Numbered from the stretch's first letter, positions 41,701 to 49,443 are shown. The stretch: DNA of 64,000 bases from an uncultured Flavobacteriaceae bacterium (GCA_947494205.1 CANLUH010000001.1:310001-374000), one strand, 5' to 3'. Notes: generated by a model from the sequence alone, not told the origin. Program-made: numbers and translations.

Positions 41701-43524
41701 GCCATTTGGTACGTCGGCTGTTAACTCAAATGCTGTTATTTCTAAATCGGCTGGTAAAAAACTTGTTGGTAATTGAAAGCCTACCATTTTAAATAAGCCA
41801 TCCATTAATTCACCTAAATCCAGTTTTTCTCCGGGTAGCATCGCTATAGATAAATCCCAACCGCCATCGTCTTTAGACGAATTATAACTTACTGCCGATT
41901 GTAATTGTAACGTTCCTATTGCAAAAAGCCCACTTATTGAAGCGGTGTATACATTTGTTGTTAAGTTTTGTGTATTTGTATCGCTTATTGCTGAGGTAGA
42001 AGTTAATAGTAATGCGGCATCTGTTAATGACACATTAGTAATAATATCGAAGGCAATATCTCCCGTAGCATCGAAGGCATAGTATTTTCCTGGGATGTCC
42101 ATATTAACTCCGAACCCCGTAAGATTTATACTTACTAAACTTTCTGGTATTTTAACAAATCCTCCTGTAATAGCTGTTAATACATCATTAATAGAAACAG
42201 TACCAGTAAAAGCTGCCGACAATGTTAAGTCTGAAGTTATCTCAACATCGAAACCGCCTTTGAATAAGTCTGGAAAGAAATCGGCAGAAGCTGTAAAAAA
42301 CAAACTTTGCGAATTTAATCGCCCTGGACCTGGTTGTAATATTACCCAGTTTACATCGAAACTATTTATAGTAAAACCATTAAATAATTCCCATGTTTGT
42401 TCAGGGTTTGAGCCTACTAAAGCAGAGACACTACTAATGTTTACAGATTTATCTTCTTCAAAATTAAGTGAGGTATTAAATTCTTTAAAAACGATAAAGT
42501 TTAAAAACTGTTGCAACGTTGGCGGAATATTACTAAACCAGTTATTATCTGCCATTAACGAAAATATATTTAATGGCGTTAAGGGTTTATTGGGATCGGA
42601 CGTTACACTAATATCGAAGTTTGAACTATTGGGCTGAACAGCCGCAGTAAAGTCCATTCTAATTTCTGTTCCTAAATCTAATTCTAACTTAAAGTATAAA
42701 GATGGTGTTTGTGTTAGTTCTGTTTCTGGATCATCTTCTGCACTTACAACTAATCCATTCTCATCATCTTCAACATCTGAATCATCTTCTGTTATTTCTT
42801 CTTCTATAGTTTCTATTTGAAAGCCAACGGCTGGATTGCTAACGTTTAAAAAACCTAATGATACTAAGGTTGCATTTATACTTACAGAAAGATTCATTTC
42901 TGGGTAAATAATGGTTTCATTATCTACTTTAGAAGGGTCTAAACTCCCAACTAAAGCTAACTGCTCATTAGAATTCCAACTAGTAAAAAAGTCGGTAACA
43001 GGTTGCAACCATTTTGTTAATGTTATTAATGCTGCAAAGTTTTGTCCTTCAACTAGTACTATATGTTGATTTTGCCATGAAAAGCTATTTAAAGCTTCTG
43101 TACTAAAAATAAAAGCTGGTTTTGTGTAAGGTAAATTATCAAATACACCGCCCGTCATAAACTCCCAACTCGTTTCAAAAGTCCAATCACTTAAATTTAC
43201 CTGTATAGTAAATGCAACATTACCTTCTGTATCTACAGTAACAATTAGTGTTGTATCTGTGTTTTTTTCAGGAACATTTAAAACATCTACTGTTCCTTTT
43301 GTTATTGTTAAAACATCACCTACCGGATCTGGTATGCCTCCATTAGTAGTATCTACTAGCAAAAAAGAGTCTTTAGCTAATTGAAACCCTTTAGCAAGTG
43401 AGTCGTTTAAATTACTTGGTGGTATTAAATCTGACTCTGTAAAAGAAGCTGCATTAATTGTAATGTTACCACTGTTTTTTGCAGCTTGCTCCTTGAACGT
43501 GGTTACTAATTTTGAAAGACTCAT
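32710..43524 (-). CDS. Giant protein (about 3604 residues) with LysM-like repeats and a glycine-rich beta region
   Basis: I start it at the ATG at 43524 (MSLSKLVTTFKEQAA); an ATG at 43548 would add eight basic residues and overlap the gene before. There is no signal peptide. Residues 1-1000 are repeated beta domains with amphipathic strands (VSINLTGFGVNMDIPGKYYA and similar). Residues about 1010-1185 are Gly-rich with alternating hydrophobic residues (VIVFGIGMQVGVGYSVNYGV), reminiscent of membrane-inserting beta hairpins. LysM-like units lie in two groups: about 1520-1763 (ILEGDTFKSISATYALYTDL, IVPGDTVSSIAANLT, ETLGSIAKKYNTTPAIL) and about 2196-2349 (ETLATIAVQYNILISELAIL). The C-terminal third is an Asn/Thr-rich body. 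It closes an operon with the EEP and 1230-residue proteins. I do not recognise the system. Confidence 0.7.
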   Translation of the reverse strand: MSLSKLVTTFKEQAAKNSGNITINAASFTESDLIPPSNLNDSLAKGFQLAKDSFLLVDTTNGGIPDPVGDVLTITKGTVDVLNVPEKNTDTTLIVTVDTEGNVAFTIQVNLSDWTFETSWEFMTGGVFDNLPYTKPAFIFSTEALNSFSWQNQHIVLVEGQNFAALITLTKWLQPVTDFFTSWNSNEQLALVGSLDPSKVDNETIIYPEMNLSVSINATLVSLGFLNVSNPAVGFQIETIEEEITEDDSDVEDDENGLVVSAEDDPETELTQTPSLYFKLELDLGTEIRMDFTAAVQPNSSNFDISVTSDPNKPLTPLNIFSLMADNNWFSNIPPTLQQFLNFIVFKEFNTSLNFEEDKSVNISSVSALVGSNPEQTWELFNGFTINSFDVNWVILQPGPGRLNSQSLFFTASADFFPDLFKGGFDVEITSDLTLSAAFTGTVSINDVLTAITGGFVKIPESLVSINLTGFGVNMDIPGKYYAFDATGDIAFDIITNVSLTDAALLLTSTSAISDTNTQNLTTNVYTASISGLFAIGTLQLQSAVSYNSSKDDGGWDLSIAMLPGEKLDLGELMDGLFKMVGFQLPTSFLPADLEITAFELTADVPNGDKKGSYEVKTSLEWNFTFPIIEQKIDISADLALKYNAAAATDKQYSGGVKGSILLEYFNAQVDIGYNFEGTDQLLMIEWEGFIAKYDVSGESSTIIFEIKNWSVGSLITAFMRMLFKPDFELDAPWDVLNKISLDGFKVTYNLKNKDVTVEYKLPKSLNLIFITIDGIKLTKNSDGVQISFDGSSPVPAIKDSKLLGGGEGQDIEKMPEVPGQGSQYFELRLLALGQHIALKDIDKYQSIKEVTDQMIKAFQEPKEGVIPITGSDLLSFDENSNWLVASDFGILNVGTKEKPIWTLEMQVVFNDPNLYGLRIAMAGDKAKVLAGLDFEIMYKKISDAVGVYQMELTLPDALRYLQFGAVNITLPSIGVEIYTNGDFKVDIGFPYNMDFSRSFSVQAIVPPGIPAMGSGGFYIGKLSGVTSTQVPKTSYGDFNPVIVFGIGMQVGVGYSVNYGVLKAGFSITVFGILEGVIATYHPYQGQLQENNSTEVETSYYYWLQGTFGIIGILYGSLDFGIISASVNITVKVYAQATLEAYNKMPLAIVATVDVKVTAKLNLGLFSIKINFSFKAKIQTDLTIGTDNTANAPWNRDLLNTGAARVAAMTERLIMPQKVMHYNSNLVATTDEEQPTLNIYLIPHLTVAGPENGNLKDQSAQYVTSLWIDAPNPEKTDEPVTSFQYLSQDFFRWLIQNYIDETGTDATRLEADSTAVSQENLDELYAFLSNVDNPLPIDPNKLVNFLKTTFKAVNIQNLKSEDQIGTAAVFPMLFDLGLSVPDANVDLEFSTYNMATDAYLSEVKQWFAALEVKVAEENNNDGMARKMAEPIEHSLSTFVFEDYFILIGKQLIGYAGDALKNYTYPLTNGNSLLKMVNWADAIATEKVRNTVSASSIAKSNDTHPLNGNLPVEITGVLYEILEGDTFKSISATYALYTDLLIVQNDAVPNIVAAEQTITFDEKTYDVKAGDTITDIATGLETTVSDLAASKIFQRETILTADATLIIAAANYVAQNEDTFTSVSTTIYNGISVEDLFIQNQIVPGLFISGDTFKYKETTYTIVPGDTVSSIAANLTKSTGSTVTVNDLASDSAFQALQVQPLGTLLIQPFVHTTATFTDVADAETLGSIAKKYNTTPAILGTNYANQNIDNLYYAVGDYASVNIPDLKCLDVQSILHYFDTNQSYTQLSGMASRYQLHGMRLPTNLPGLTLDAKSPCTGDNCALYRLTGQQFELPETVTTDFIINLENSTLDWLEFDGAKPEKDDDGNMKPATLPLQLTAEDVSQITTVLDYAQDSGIIPDILSLKPIRPYELAPMQYSFKTMTKWNSSGETTLPYGNLGDQTAISALIWEFPSSLLQQVALPKAAGSAFDIEIGTYNSKQGVMDYKKSSYYGWATMLSIDIKKQAEDKAPGTDAFTYELIGADEAGTQILERLLKQLDPNSVNNNQGIIEDIQWLYEGEDGVVSVGNINMKTFIVQSNLSTETNPQQSSALFLARTADPVKPNGVLNTLYDFVKLLWECSITRSGGYYLLYDEIASASGFPDSIFDTSGNGTISLYVNYSSNFNNVLKDYMNCAVTGDQIDTNGSIVYAESKAQDNITYTTQNDKETLATIAVQYNILISELAILNETTVALNTAAKPIVLTNLVYEVGLPESTPTNTLTAIANYYDVTEDAIKNSNKEITSWDNLPLWQLINIPEVTYTISTATGTPGNTFKSIADYYFIDVDTLSVIIMNDAVFTSGTQFKIVDQIVNKIASVNQGDAGFELQRTNPDTTAESSESYLNNLYNLLNYQVVKNNYFYESIVGLPAGPANSQSQDEILDKEETTEDGIWKYNQVIPVAKFAVENPKMEYPTNYPQAEDNPYRGIGNTVQVHFDWVDYYGNQTVTPFTDPALDVNSPLNNPPIQVGYMDELKGFSQWPSVFLTYNFGLNKNDIPELSVDFSFNTTRYENTDGSACVTDIKDTANMGEWQRNAIHDLTIYTTIYYQINQLSPVTGKNTLDMILSSSLIPGVKNTLGLDALNAFVKDIYSYLYAIANCKTIPAVPRMQPLTQTIETSDLATNSILELTVNLDLYRDLSFVNNDFKDSPSVTKALTVVQPNTQVPTGDIENDAGDVVQEHTLTAFAINFEETFYSANEYILKVATGVNEAVAGSKKNQVVYVVRMGLKSGNGIYWDVAPADSYELTETSITSLTSSKVPKTVTDKLETLVGTVYSSQEAFNIALKDVLTAEEFTTYQIQIYTYSLLNASFYAPTPIATSLESKKDVPLCSYVTGAPLNCEGGSVKNFTGIDLDLWGKQCLEAIDIFLGSNFAVPAFLVDQLKIAEEQAFLAKENIDAKSFLEAITKSKSKLAEVISKTVAPVLTAPQINGDQLASAQEKFKQQLLMELGNAYSINAVVQMEVTAESGIAKDNEEQIAPRLYGTPTIVNESEEDSKLYAISNAKIQLNFEDEKASSDLSFIFSTKDAKEFSTVSLNMDYQITHIEYDIENVPNVEGYQASQWLTFIIPANIASLNERGIDESPLIQSLGNVEIPVVLRNYPTPPTLNKQEGLAVSTVGDTTKEQIEKASEWNYNYTYSEDQAAQDQIYSDIEFNTIKADDLAQSRLAIPNRNLFNDMAQMISVWPQVLNDLNKYLVEISPDSSSDDPNLNNAYFAMQALVQIINNFAIAREQYKANANFLTTSTSPTTRAYDFIIQQKEDPHFTTTCPCENDEDCKRLVVTIVPPEGLTELDRELFMNNEIVQEAALPHVPVVSIENYIRKDATDENGVVIKNSYWYATEDKDGKITGYLGYPCSFEIPNRTVNVQGLNVLQFQHAWAGIAVIRNENLVEDNPTNKEFIYRTPLVKFSNKLIPLLSYDKAIDISTIENQAGTKAPLNQHLATFFKTFFTADELKEQTIKISASWNYTLKEGSTLPPILLPVLLYTPFAMQIPSDYTIPDGGCPDSITSDTPFICQMASAIERWYAQMKPVTTEAYLKFDLSVFSALSETQLPLIQLSDLVLPYTNIENL

Positions 43525-43537
43525 AATTTTAGATCGT

Positions 43538-44899
43538 TTAAACTTCAATAATTAAAGCCATGTGGTCGCTTGTACTTCGTATTCTTCTATAATTTGCCCA
43601 TCCTTTAAATCGGGTAAGTGCTCCTATAGCTCCAGGATTATATCCGCCTACTCCATGAGGACCATTAGGTGGTAATGGCAATGCAGATGGCAAACCTGCA
43701 TTAGCATGTCCTACGGGAAATTGAGCCATTGCTGTATCGTAAGCAAAATGTCCTTGAGGCGCATTTACTGGTGGATTAGCATCTCTGTTATAAGGCGCCC
43801 CAGTTACTCTATTAACTACTGTAATATTTGCAGCTGGTCCTCCTGCATTGGCGCCATACCTTGTTAATACATTATCTACACTAGAGTAATGATCTTGAAT
43901 AACGTATTCATACCCAGGGTAACCATTGGTATCCCAAGGCTTTGCTTTTTTGTGAGATCTAATCATAGTGCAGACATACCCTTTATCTGGCCATTGGTTT
44001 GCTGTTGGATTAATAGCTCTTGTATAAGCTGCTCCTGCTGGAAGGTTTCCTAAAAGTCTATCATAAGCAATAGCACGAAAACGGGCATTAAAAATATCTA
44101 CATTAAAATCGCCTACGATAACACCAACCTCATCATTTGCTAAATCATTTGTCATTTCAAGTACATTCGCTAATGCATTTGTACCGTTGGCAGCTTGTCC
44201 TTTTTTAGGAGAAGCATGAAAAGACATTAACTTAATAGTACGCGCATTAGCAGCATCCCAAAATGTGGTTAAAAATGGTGTTCTATTAAAATTATTAGGA
44301 AAAACTATTGGAGCTCCAACAAGCGCTGGAGCAACAACTGGCCCTCTAAATTGCCATTGCCCTGCAAGGCTTCGATATGGTATATTAGGATTTATTGTAT
44401 TCCCTCCTGCTGGTGTATTTCCTACGGGTAAACAGTTTGCCCATGCTCCTGTATAGTTTGCTAAGTTTGCAGCACCAATAGAAGCAACACTATTGGCTGG
44501 ATTTGCATTACCTTGCCAACCCCATGGACCTGTGAAATTTAGTACATTACTATTGTAGAATACTGAAATACCTTCTTGTACACCTCCTATTCCTAAACGT
44601 AATGACGGTACTAACATCCAGTGATTACCTAACCATGTTCGCATTTGTCCTAATAAAAACTGTGCTCCAGAAGCACCTCCTGCGGATACTAAAGTTCCAG
44701 GTGCTCCTCCACCAGTACTTGTTTCTACTACCACAAAAATATCTGGAGTGTTTTGGGTTAGTGTGGTTCTAATCACTTCACTTCTCCAAGTTGCTTGTGG
44801 TGTCACAGGTCTTACATTTCCACCTCTTGGTCTTTTCCCTAATTGATTAATCTTATTAATCCCAAATTGCTGTATGTTCCAATATAATATTCTTGCCAT
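43538..44899 (-). CDS. Endonuclease/exonuclease/phosphatase-fold protein
   Basis: A 453-residue member of the EEP (DNase I-like) metal-dependent phosphoesterase superfamily. Visible motifs are the first strand RILYWNIQQF (Asn8), the metal ligand Glu59 in IFVVVETSTGG, SFHASP with the family His, GDFNVD at 263-268, and the terminal SDHMALIIEV with Asp445 and His446. These are all the active-site elements of the fold. Composition is odd for the window: long Gly/Ala/Asn/Pro stretches (ANPANSVASIGAANLANY, PLPPNGPHGVGGYNPG). It has no signal peptide. It starts 2 bp after the 1230-residue protein gene and ends 13 bp before the giant LysM gene, so the three are one unit. Substrate could be nucleic acid or phospholipid. 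Confidence 0.78.
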   Translation of the reverse strand: MARILYWNIQQFGINKINQLGKRPRGGNVRPVTPQATWRSEVIRTTLTQNTPDIFVVVETSTGGGAPGTLVSAGGASGAQFLLGQMRTWLGNHWMLVPSLRLGIGGVQEGISVFYNSNVLNFTGPWGWQGNANPANSVASIGAANLANYTGAWANCLPVGNTPAGGNTINPNIPYRSLAGQWQFRGPVVAPALVGAPIVFPNNFNRTPFLTTFWDAANARTIKLMSFHASPKKGQAANGTNALANVLEMTNDLANDEVGVIVGDFNVDIFNARFRAIAYDRLLGNLPAGAAYTRAINPTANQWPDKGYVCTMIRSHKKAKPWDTNGYPGYEYVIQDHYSSVDNVLTRYGANAGGPAANITVVNRVTGAPYNRDANPPVNAPQGHFAYDTAMAQFPVGHANAGLPSALPLPPNGPHGVGGYNPGAIGALTRFKGWANYRRIRSTSDHMALIIEV

Positions 44900-44901
44900 G
44901 G

Positions 44902-47900
44902 TTATGTTGTTTTATTATAAGCCGCATACCATCCTAAACTTTTTGCTGTTGCGCCTTCTTTGGGGTTTCCAAAAAGTAAAAAATTTGTACTTCCGCCTGG
45001 CGGTAATTTTAAGATTCCTAAAAACTTTAAAGCAATGTTACTTAACGTCATTAAATAAGATTTTTGCTCTTCTATATATTCTAACTTTAATTTATCTATA
45101 GATAATTTTAAAACACCTTGTAAGCTTAACAGTTTTGCATTACTACTTGTGCCTGGCAATTTTATGCCTATAAAAGTATTATAGGCTGTATCTGAAGATT
45201 TTGCTCCGGGATTCCACGCTATGAGTAGGGTTGCATTAAAATCTAACGAGGCAGCTAATTCCCCTGGTGTCCCCATATTTAAAGTCATTTCTAACCCGTA
45301 CCAATCGCCTGTTAAGCCTTTTGTATTTATGCCTGGTATTCCTAAAGATAAATACCCTAAACTAGAGGGTAAATTTGCTTTATCTCCGCTTACTAGATTA
45401 TTAATTTGTAATGCAAAATTTGGATATAAACTGTAGCGTCTAGAGGTACTTAAATTGGAATTAAACACAATCTGTCCTGCATCGAAACCATAGTTAACTA
45501 CAGTAGGTGTGTCTACATTAAAATCCATATCTATAAATAGATTATTATAGCTTAATCCATCTGTAATATCTACGTTATTACTACCATCTCCATTTCCAAA
45601 AGAAAAGGCATCCATTATTGTTGTTATTGCTTTCCCTTTAGTATCTTCTATGGTCGTTTGCATCACGGCATAATTTAAATACCCCCACATAGTAAATCTA
45701 GATTCTATATTAGTAGCATTAGGATCTGTAGTTAATGTGTTAAATTGAATTTTTGTGATTTCAACATTTTTAAGCAAATTACTATTGAAATAAAATAGGT
45801 TATCGAATGTGTTTTCGAAAACATAAACTGGTGTTCCATCGTGATCTTGATAAGTACCGTCTAATACTACTGTATTTAAATCTTCAGAGCCATATGGATT
45901 ATTAGTACTAATAACGCTATCTGAAAATAATTCATTCATGGTTAATTGTACTTTACTCTGAAAGAACTTTATTGCTGTATTCTCGAAAAGGACTTGTAAT
46001 TGTAGGACTTTAAAATCGTACACTTTCCCTACGGTTGGCTGTACTGGTTTTTCGGCATTTAAACCTTGTAGCAATTGTTGTTGATAGGCTGTATCTAAAT
46101 AATTAATAAGCCCGAAAAGAGAGCTATTTTTCTCCATTGCAATCTCACCTTCTGCATTTACTTTATTCACTTCAATACCGAAGTGATGGGCATTAAATCG
46201 GCTTAAATCTATTCCTGAAATTAAGCCTTTTAATTGTTGAGGAAATTCTTTTAAGTCGATATCTACTTTTAATGCCAAAATACCATTCCAGTTTGGCGAA
46301 TTAATAATAGTATGAAACTTTTCGTATAAAATAGCTTGATTAGATTCTGGATGCTCAATGCCATATTGATAAGCTGCTTCTGCTTCTTCTATATAATTTT
46401 GAATCCATGATGAAATAGCTATTAATTGTTGGTATGCATTAGCAGGGTCTTCTACACCTTCTGTATTAAAAGCATTGGCTTGCGTCCATGTTTTAGGATT
46501 TTTAATCCAGTCTAAAATACTGCCTTTACAGAATTTAAAAATAAAGACGTTATTATAATCTGCGTAGGTATTGTTTGTACCTACGTTTAAATCGAAAGGC
46601 CAATCTTCAATAGACATTTTATTATTAAAATATGCTTCTGAGGTTCCTGTAAATGGACTTCCTGTATATTTTGAAAATAAATCCCCTAAGTGATTATTTT
46701 GTGTAACTACTAAAAACTGCTGATTAGTTAAAAAAGCACTTTGTAATTTTCTCGATAAATTGATGAAGCTCATTTGGTATTGAGCAGGATCTATCGGCTC
46801 TTGGTTTTCAGGATATAAATATTCTTTTATGCCTGCAGAATTTATAGTGTTTTGCCCTAAATTAAGTAAACTCCAAGAACCACTATTTTTTACGTGAGCA
46901 ATAAGCCCTTGTGGTGTTGTAGAGCTTGTAAAATTACTATCGTTTGTTTCTAGTAGTGCCAATCTTTTTGTTGCACTTTTTGTGGCTCTAGCCGTGGGTA
47001 ACGTATTAGCTATTACTGTTTTTCGTTCTTTACTTAATACTTGAGACTCAAATGTTGTTTTGTTTTCATTTTCTGGACATTGCACGTTAGTTTCAACATT
47101 AAGATAAGGTACCATAGGAACATAAAAACCGTCTTGTTGTGGCATGTCTACACTTGGCTCATAAAACCCTAATAAATTCGGTTTACCATCTACTAAATCG
47201 CTTACCCCATGATTTTTAGCAAATAAAGGTGCGCCATCAGCTTGAGCGCTATATTGTATATTTTCTGGTGTTTCAGAAATAATATTTGCCCAAAATGTTA
47301 AATATGTTTTATCTAAAGTAGGGTTATTTTCTCCTGGGTTTGTTAGCGACAATTCTTCAGCTGGAAAGTTTGCAGCATAGGCAGCTTCTTTACTTTTAAA
47401 TCGTAATATATCTCCTGACAATACATCTTTGACATTAGCATACGGTGTAAATGAAATGACTTCTGTGCCAGATAATCCTGGGAGAAAATCAAATTGACCA
47501 TTTTCATCTGCTAGTCTTTTTTGGTTTTCACCTGGATCCATGTAAAAATCCCCTTCTGGTTGTAAATAGAAGCGATCTTTCTCTTCAACATCTTCTGGAG
47601 AAATCACGAATCTAGAACTGTATAAAGAGGGTATTTTGTTATTATCAGGGTTACTATTTTCTATTAAATCTATTTTTGGCCACAACGTTATTGGATGCCC
47701 CGTGTTTATAGAAAAATAGCTTGGTAAACTACAAGCTTTAGATACCCCTGTACTAGTATTAAATATAGTACCTGTAAAAGCGAAATAAGTATTTAAACCT
47801 TTTGTATTACTTATGTCTAAAAAATCTATTACCGACTGAGTCATTGCATACTCTGTATCTTGCTGTTCTTTAAAAATAGGATACTTAAACAGTTCTACGG

Positions 47901-48594
47901 TGTCGCTAGAAGGGTTTGTAAAGTAATATCTGTTTTCTAGAAAAAAGGCTTTAAAGTCGTTTTGTAAATTAAACCCCAATGGAAAGCCTAATCCGCCACA
48001 AGAAAATTGAGAAAAGGAAATAGAGATGTCCTTATCTAGTAACGTATCACTTCCAAATTCTTTACTATTAAACGATATATTTGGACTGTTTGAGTTGTAT
48101 GCCAACTGCATTTGAGTTGCTGCCTCTTCAGGAATAAAGGAAATTTCCGTATTATTTTGTATTAATAGCGTGGCAAAGCCATTTCCAATGGTACGATTAA
48201 AAGTCTGACCTACTTTTATTGCTCCTGCAGAATTTACATAAAAGTTTATGGCAATAACATTATCGTTGTTGGGAGAAACTGATACATCTGATAACCATGC
48301 TGTCGTTAAATTGTTATTAAAGTTCTCTCTATATTTTTGTAAATAGTATCGTAATTCATCTATATAAGTCTTTATATCTTCCTTTGATGGCGCTGTTTTT
48401 GCAAAAAGGAAATAGACGCTGAGTTCTGTTGATTGAGATAAGCTAAGTGTTGTATCTTGATATTCTGAACCTTCTGGTAATAAAATAGCAGACCATGACT
48501 CTAAACCTACTGTAGTATTATTGTATAATGAATCGTCTCCTGAGTTAACATTACTAAATAGAGTCCCTTTGGAATCTTGTTGATCTAGTTCCAT
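44902..48594 (-). CDS. Large protein of unknown function (1230 residues) in the LysM/EEP operon
   Basis: I do not recognise a family. The ATG at 48594 begins MELDQQDSKGTLFSNVNSGD without a signal peptide or membrane helix. The N-terminal 450 residues are beta-rich. The middle (about 600-830) is more helical, with AYQQLIAISSWIQNYIEEAE. The C-terminal 300 residues contain amphipathic strands (YLSLGIPGINTKGLTGDWYG, LKLSIDKLKLEYIEEQKSYL, LKFLGILKLPPGGSTNFLLF) that look like those in the N-terminal third of the giant LysM protein, so the two may share a domain type and act together. It is 92 bp after a small secreted-protein gene and 2 bp before the EEP gene. The role is unknown. Confidence 0.6.
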   Translation of the reverse strand: MELDQQDSKGTLFSNVNSGDDSLYNNTTVGLESWSAILLPEGSEYQDTTLSLSQSTELSVYFLFAKTAPSKEDIKTYIDELRYYLQKYRENFNNNLTTAWLSDVSVSPNNDNVIAINFYVNSAGAIKVGQTFNRTIGNGFATLLIQNNTEISFIPEEAATQMQLAYNSNSPNISFNSKEFGSDTLLDKDISISFSQFSCGGLGFPLGFNLQNDFKAFFLENRYYFTNPSSDTVELFKYPIFKEQQDTEYAMTQSVIDFLDISNTKGLNTYFAFTGTIFNTSTGVSKACSLPSYFSINTGHPITLWPKIDLIENSNPDNNKIPSLYSSRFVISPEDVEEKDRFYLQPEGDFYMDPGENQKRLADENGQFDFLPGLSGTEVISFTPYANVKDVLSGDILRFKSKEAAYAANFPAEELSLTNPGENNPTLDKTYLTFWANIISETPENIQYSAQADGAPLFAKNHGVSDLVDGKPNLLGFYEPSVDMPQQDGFYVPMVPYLNVETNVQCPENENKTTFESQVLSKERKTVIANTLPTARATKSATKRLALLETNDSNFTSSTTPQGLIAHVKNSGSWSLLNLGQNTINSAGIKEYLYPENQEPIDPAQYQMSFINLSRKLQSAFLTNQQFLVVTQNNHLGDLFSKYTGSPFTGTSEAYFNNKMSIEDWPFDLNVGTNNTYADYNNVFIFKFCKGSILDWIKNPKTWTQANAFNTEGVEDPANAYQQLIAISSWIQNYIEEAEAAYQYGIEHPESNQAILYEKFHTIINSPNWNGILALKVDIDLKEFPQQLKGLISGIDLSRFNAHHFGIEVNKVNAEGEIAMEKNSSLFGLINYLDTAYQQQLLQGLNAEKPVQPTVGKVYDFKVLQLQVLFENTAIKFFQSKVQLTMNELFSDSVISTNNPYGSEDLNTVVLDGTYQDHDGTPVYVFENTFDNLFYFNSNLLKNVEITKIQFNTLTTDPNATNIESRFTMWGYLNYAVMQTTIEDTKGKAITTIMDAFSFGNGDGSNNVDITDGLSYNNLFIDMDFNVDTPTVVNYGFDAGQIVFNSNLSTSRRYSLYPNFALQINNLVSGDKANLPSSLGYLSLGIPGINTKGLTGDWYGLEMTLNMGTPGELAASLDFNATLLIAWNPGAKSSDTAYNTFIGIKLPGTSSNAKLLSLQGVLKLSIDKLKLEYIEEQKSYLMTLSNIALKFLGILKLPPGGSTNFLLFGNPKEGATAKSLGWYAAYNKTT

Positions 48595-48686
48595 AATAAG
48601 TTTATAATAAATTAAAACAGACTAAAACGAGCTCTTATTATAACAAACTTATGTATAAACAAGTAAAGGTTATTAGTCTAATTTGG

Positions 48687-49139
48687 TTATTCTTCATCCT
48701 TTGGGCATATAAAGGTTACAATAACAACAATTTTGTAGGGAGATAAATTTGAAACAATCAATTGACTGCCTTTAAAATCTGCAACTGCAATAATTTGCTT
48801 TTGTGTAGCTAACATGTGCACACCATTAAAAGCACTACTATCTGTAAACTTTACGTTTTGGGTGTCCCCTATATTAACAACTGTAGCTATTTGAGATTTA
48901 CTTATGTTAGAAATAGAGCATATACATAGCGACCCATTATTTGTTTCTAATGTCGCACTAATTTTACCTCCTTGCATAAGAGTATCTATTTTAGTGCTAA
49001 CTAAATCCTGTGTATAAGCTTCTTTATAGCAAACAAAAATTGTAAAAAAGAGGGCCATATATGTAATACATAGCCCGTTTCTTTTTTTAGCTTTGTGTCG
49101 TTTGTGCCTGAATCTGTGCAGTTGCATCATTTTGAGCAT
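48687..49139 (-). CDS. Small protein with N-terminal hydrophobic segment
   Basis: A protein of up to 150 residues. The longest frame gives a very basic N-terminus (RFRHKRHKAKKRN) before a hydrophobic segment (GLCITYMALFFTIFVCYKEA) ending in YTQ, a possible signal peptide. That start overlaps the upstream gene by 53 bp, and the alternative ATG at 49058 avoids the overlap but loses the basic residues, so the start is uncertain. The mature part is beta-rich (SATLETNNGSLCICSISNIS ... LSPYKIVVIVTFICP) with three Cys. It resembles in size and style the 118-residue product just upstream. Function unknown; it belongs to the giant-protein operon by position and strand. Confidence 0.5.
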   Translation of the reverse strand: MLKMMQLHRFRHKRHKAKKRNGLCITYMALFFTIFVCYKEAYTQDLVSTKIDTLMQGGKISATLETNNGSLCICSISNISKSQIATVVNIGDTQNVKFTDSSAFNGVHMLATQKQIIAVADFKGSQLIVSNLSPYKIVVIVTFICPKDEE

Positions 49140-49443
49140 TTGTAATATTTGTAATAGTTACTTTAGCTCCTAAAAAATCTCCTGTACAAACAACAATAAA
49201 AGAAGGACTATTTGGCGGAATAGTAAATAACCCATTTGCTGGTTTAGCAGCTCCATTCTCGAAACAAAGCACTCCTGCAGGAACTCCTGCCATAGTAAAA
49301 GTTAAGGTATTAGCTCTACTAGAGTTAGACACTGTAAGTGTTGAAGCTGAACCACTTGCTGTATTCCATGTAGCGAATTGCCCAGAGTTTATAGCTGCTG
49401 AACCGGATTGGTTAATTGTTGGGTTTTGTGGTGAATCTGACAT
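49087..49443 (-). CDS. Small Ser/Thr/Asn-rich protein heading the giant-protein operon
   Basis: From the ATG at 49443 the product is 118 residues (MSDSPQNPTINQSGSAAI). An ATG at 49515 would add 24 residues unlike the rest, so I prefer the shorter form. There is no signal peptide. The sequence is low in charge and rich in Ser, Thr, Asn and Ala, with beta strands (ANTLTFTMAGVPAGVLCFE, PSFIVVCTGDFLGAKVTITN), a composition seen in secreted or self-assembling proteins. It is the first gene of the minus-strand series leading to the giant proteins. A TAnnTTTG match on the minus strand (49513-49520) lies 70 bp upstream. Function unknown. Confidence 0.5.
   Translation of the reverse strand: MSDSPQNPTINQSGSAAINSGQFATWNTASGSASTLTVSNSSRANTLTFTMAGVPAGVLCFENGAAKPANGLFTIPPNSPSFIVVCTGDFLGAKVTITNITNAQNDATAQIQAQTTQS

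Noticed and set aside
42095-42637. A 180-codon plus-strand frame opposite the giant LysM gene
   Set aside because: It is an antisense shadow with a composition explained by the coding strand.
32710-49443. A contractile injection system or prophage around the LysM giant
   Set aside because: No sheath, tube, baseplate, tail-assembly ATPase, capsid or lysis genes are seen; LysM units alone do not support it.
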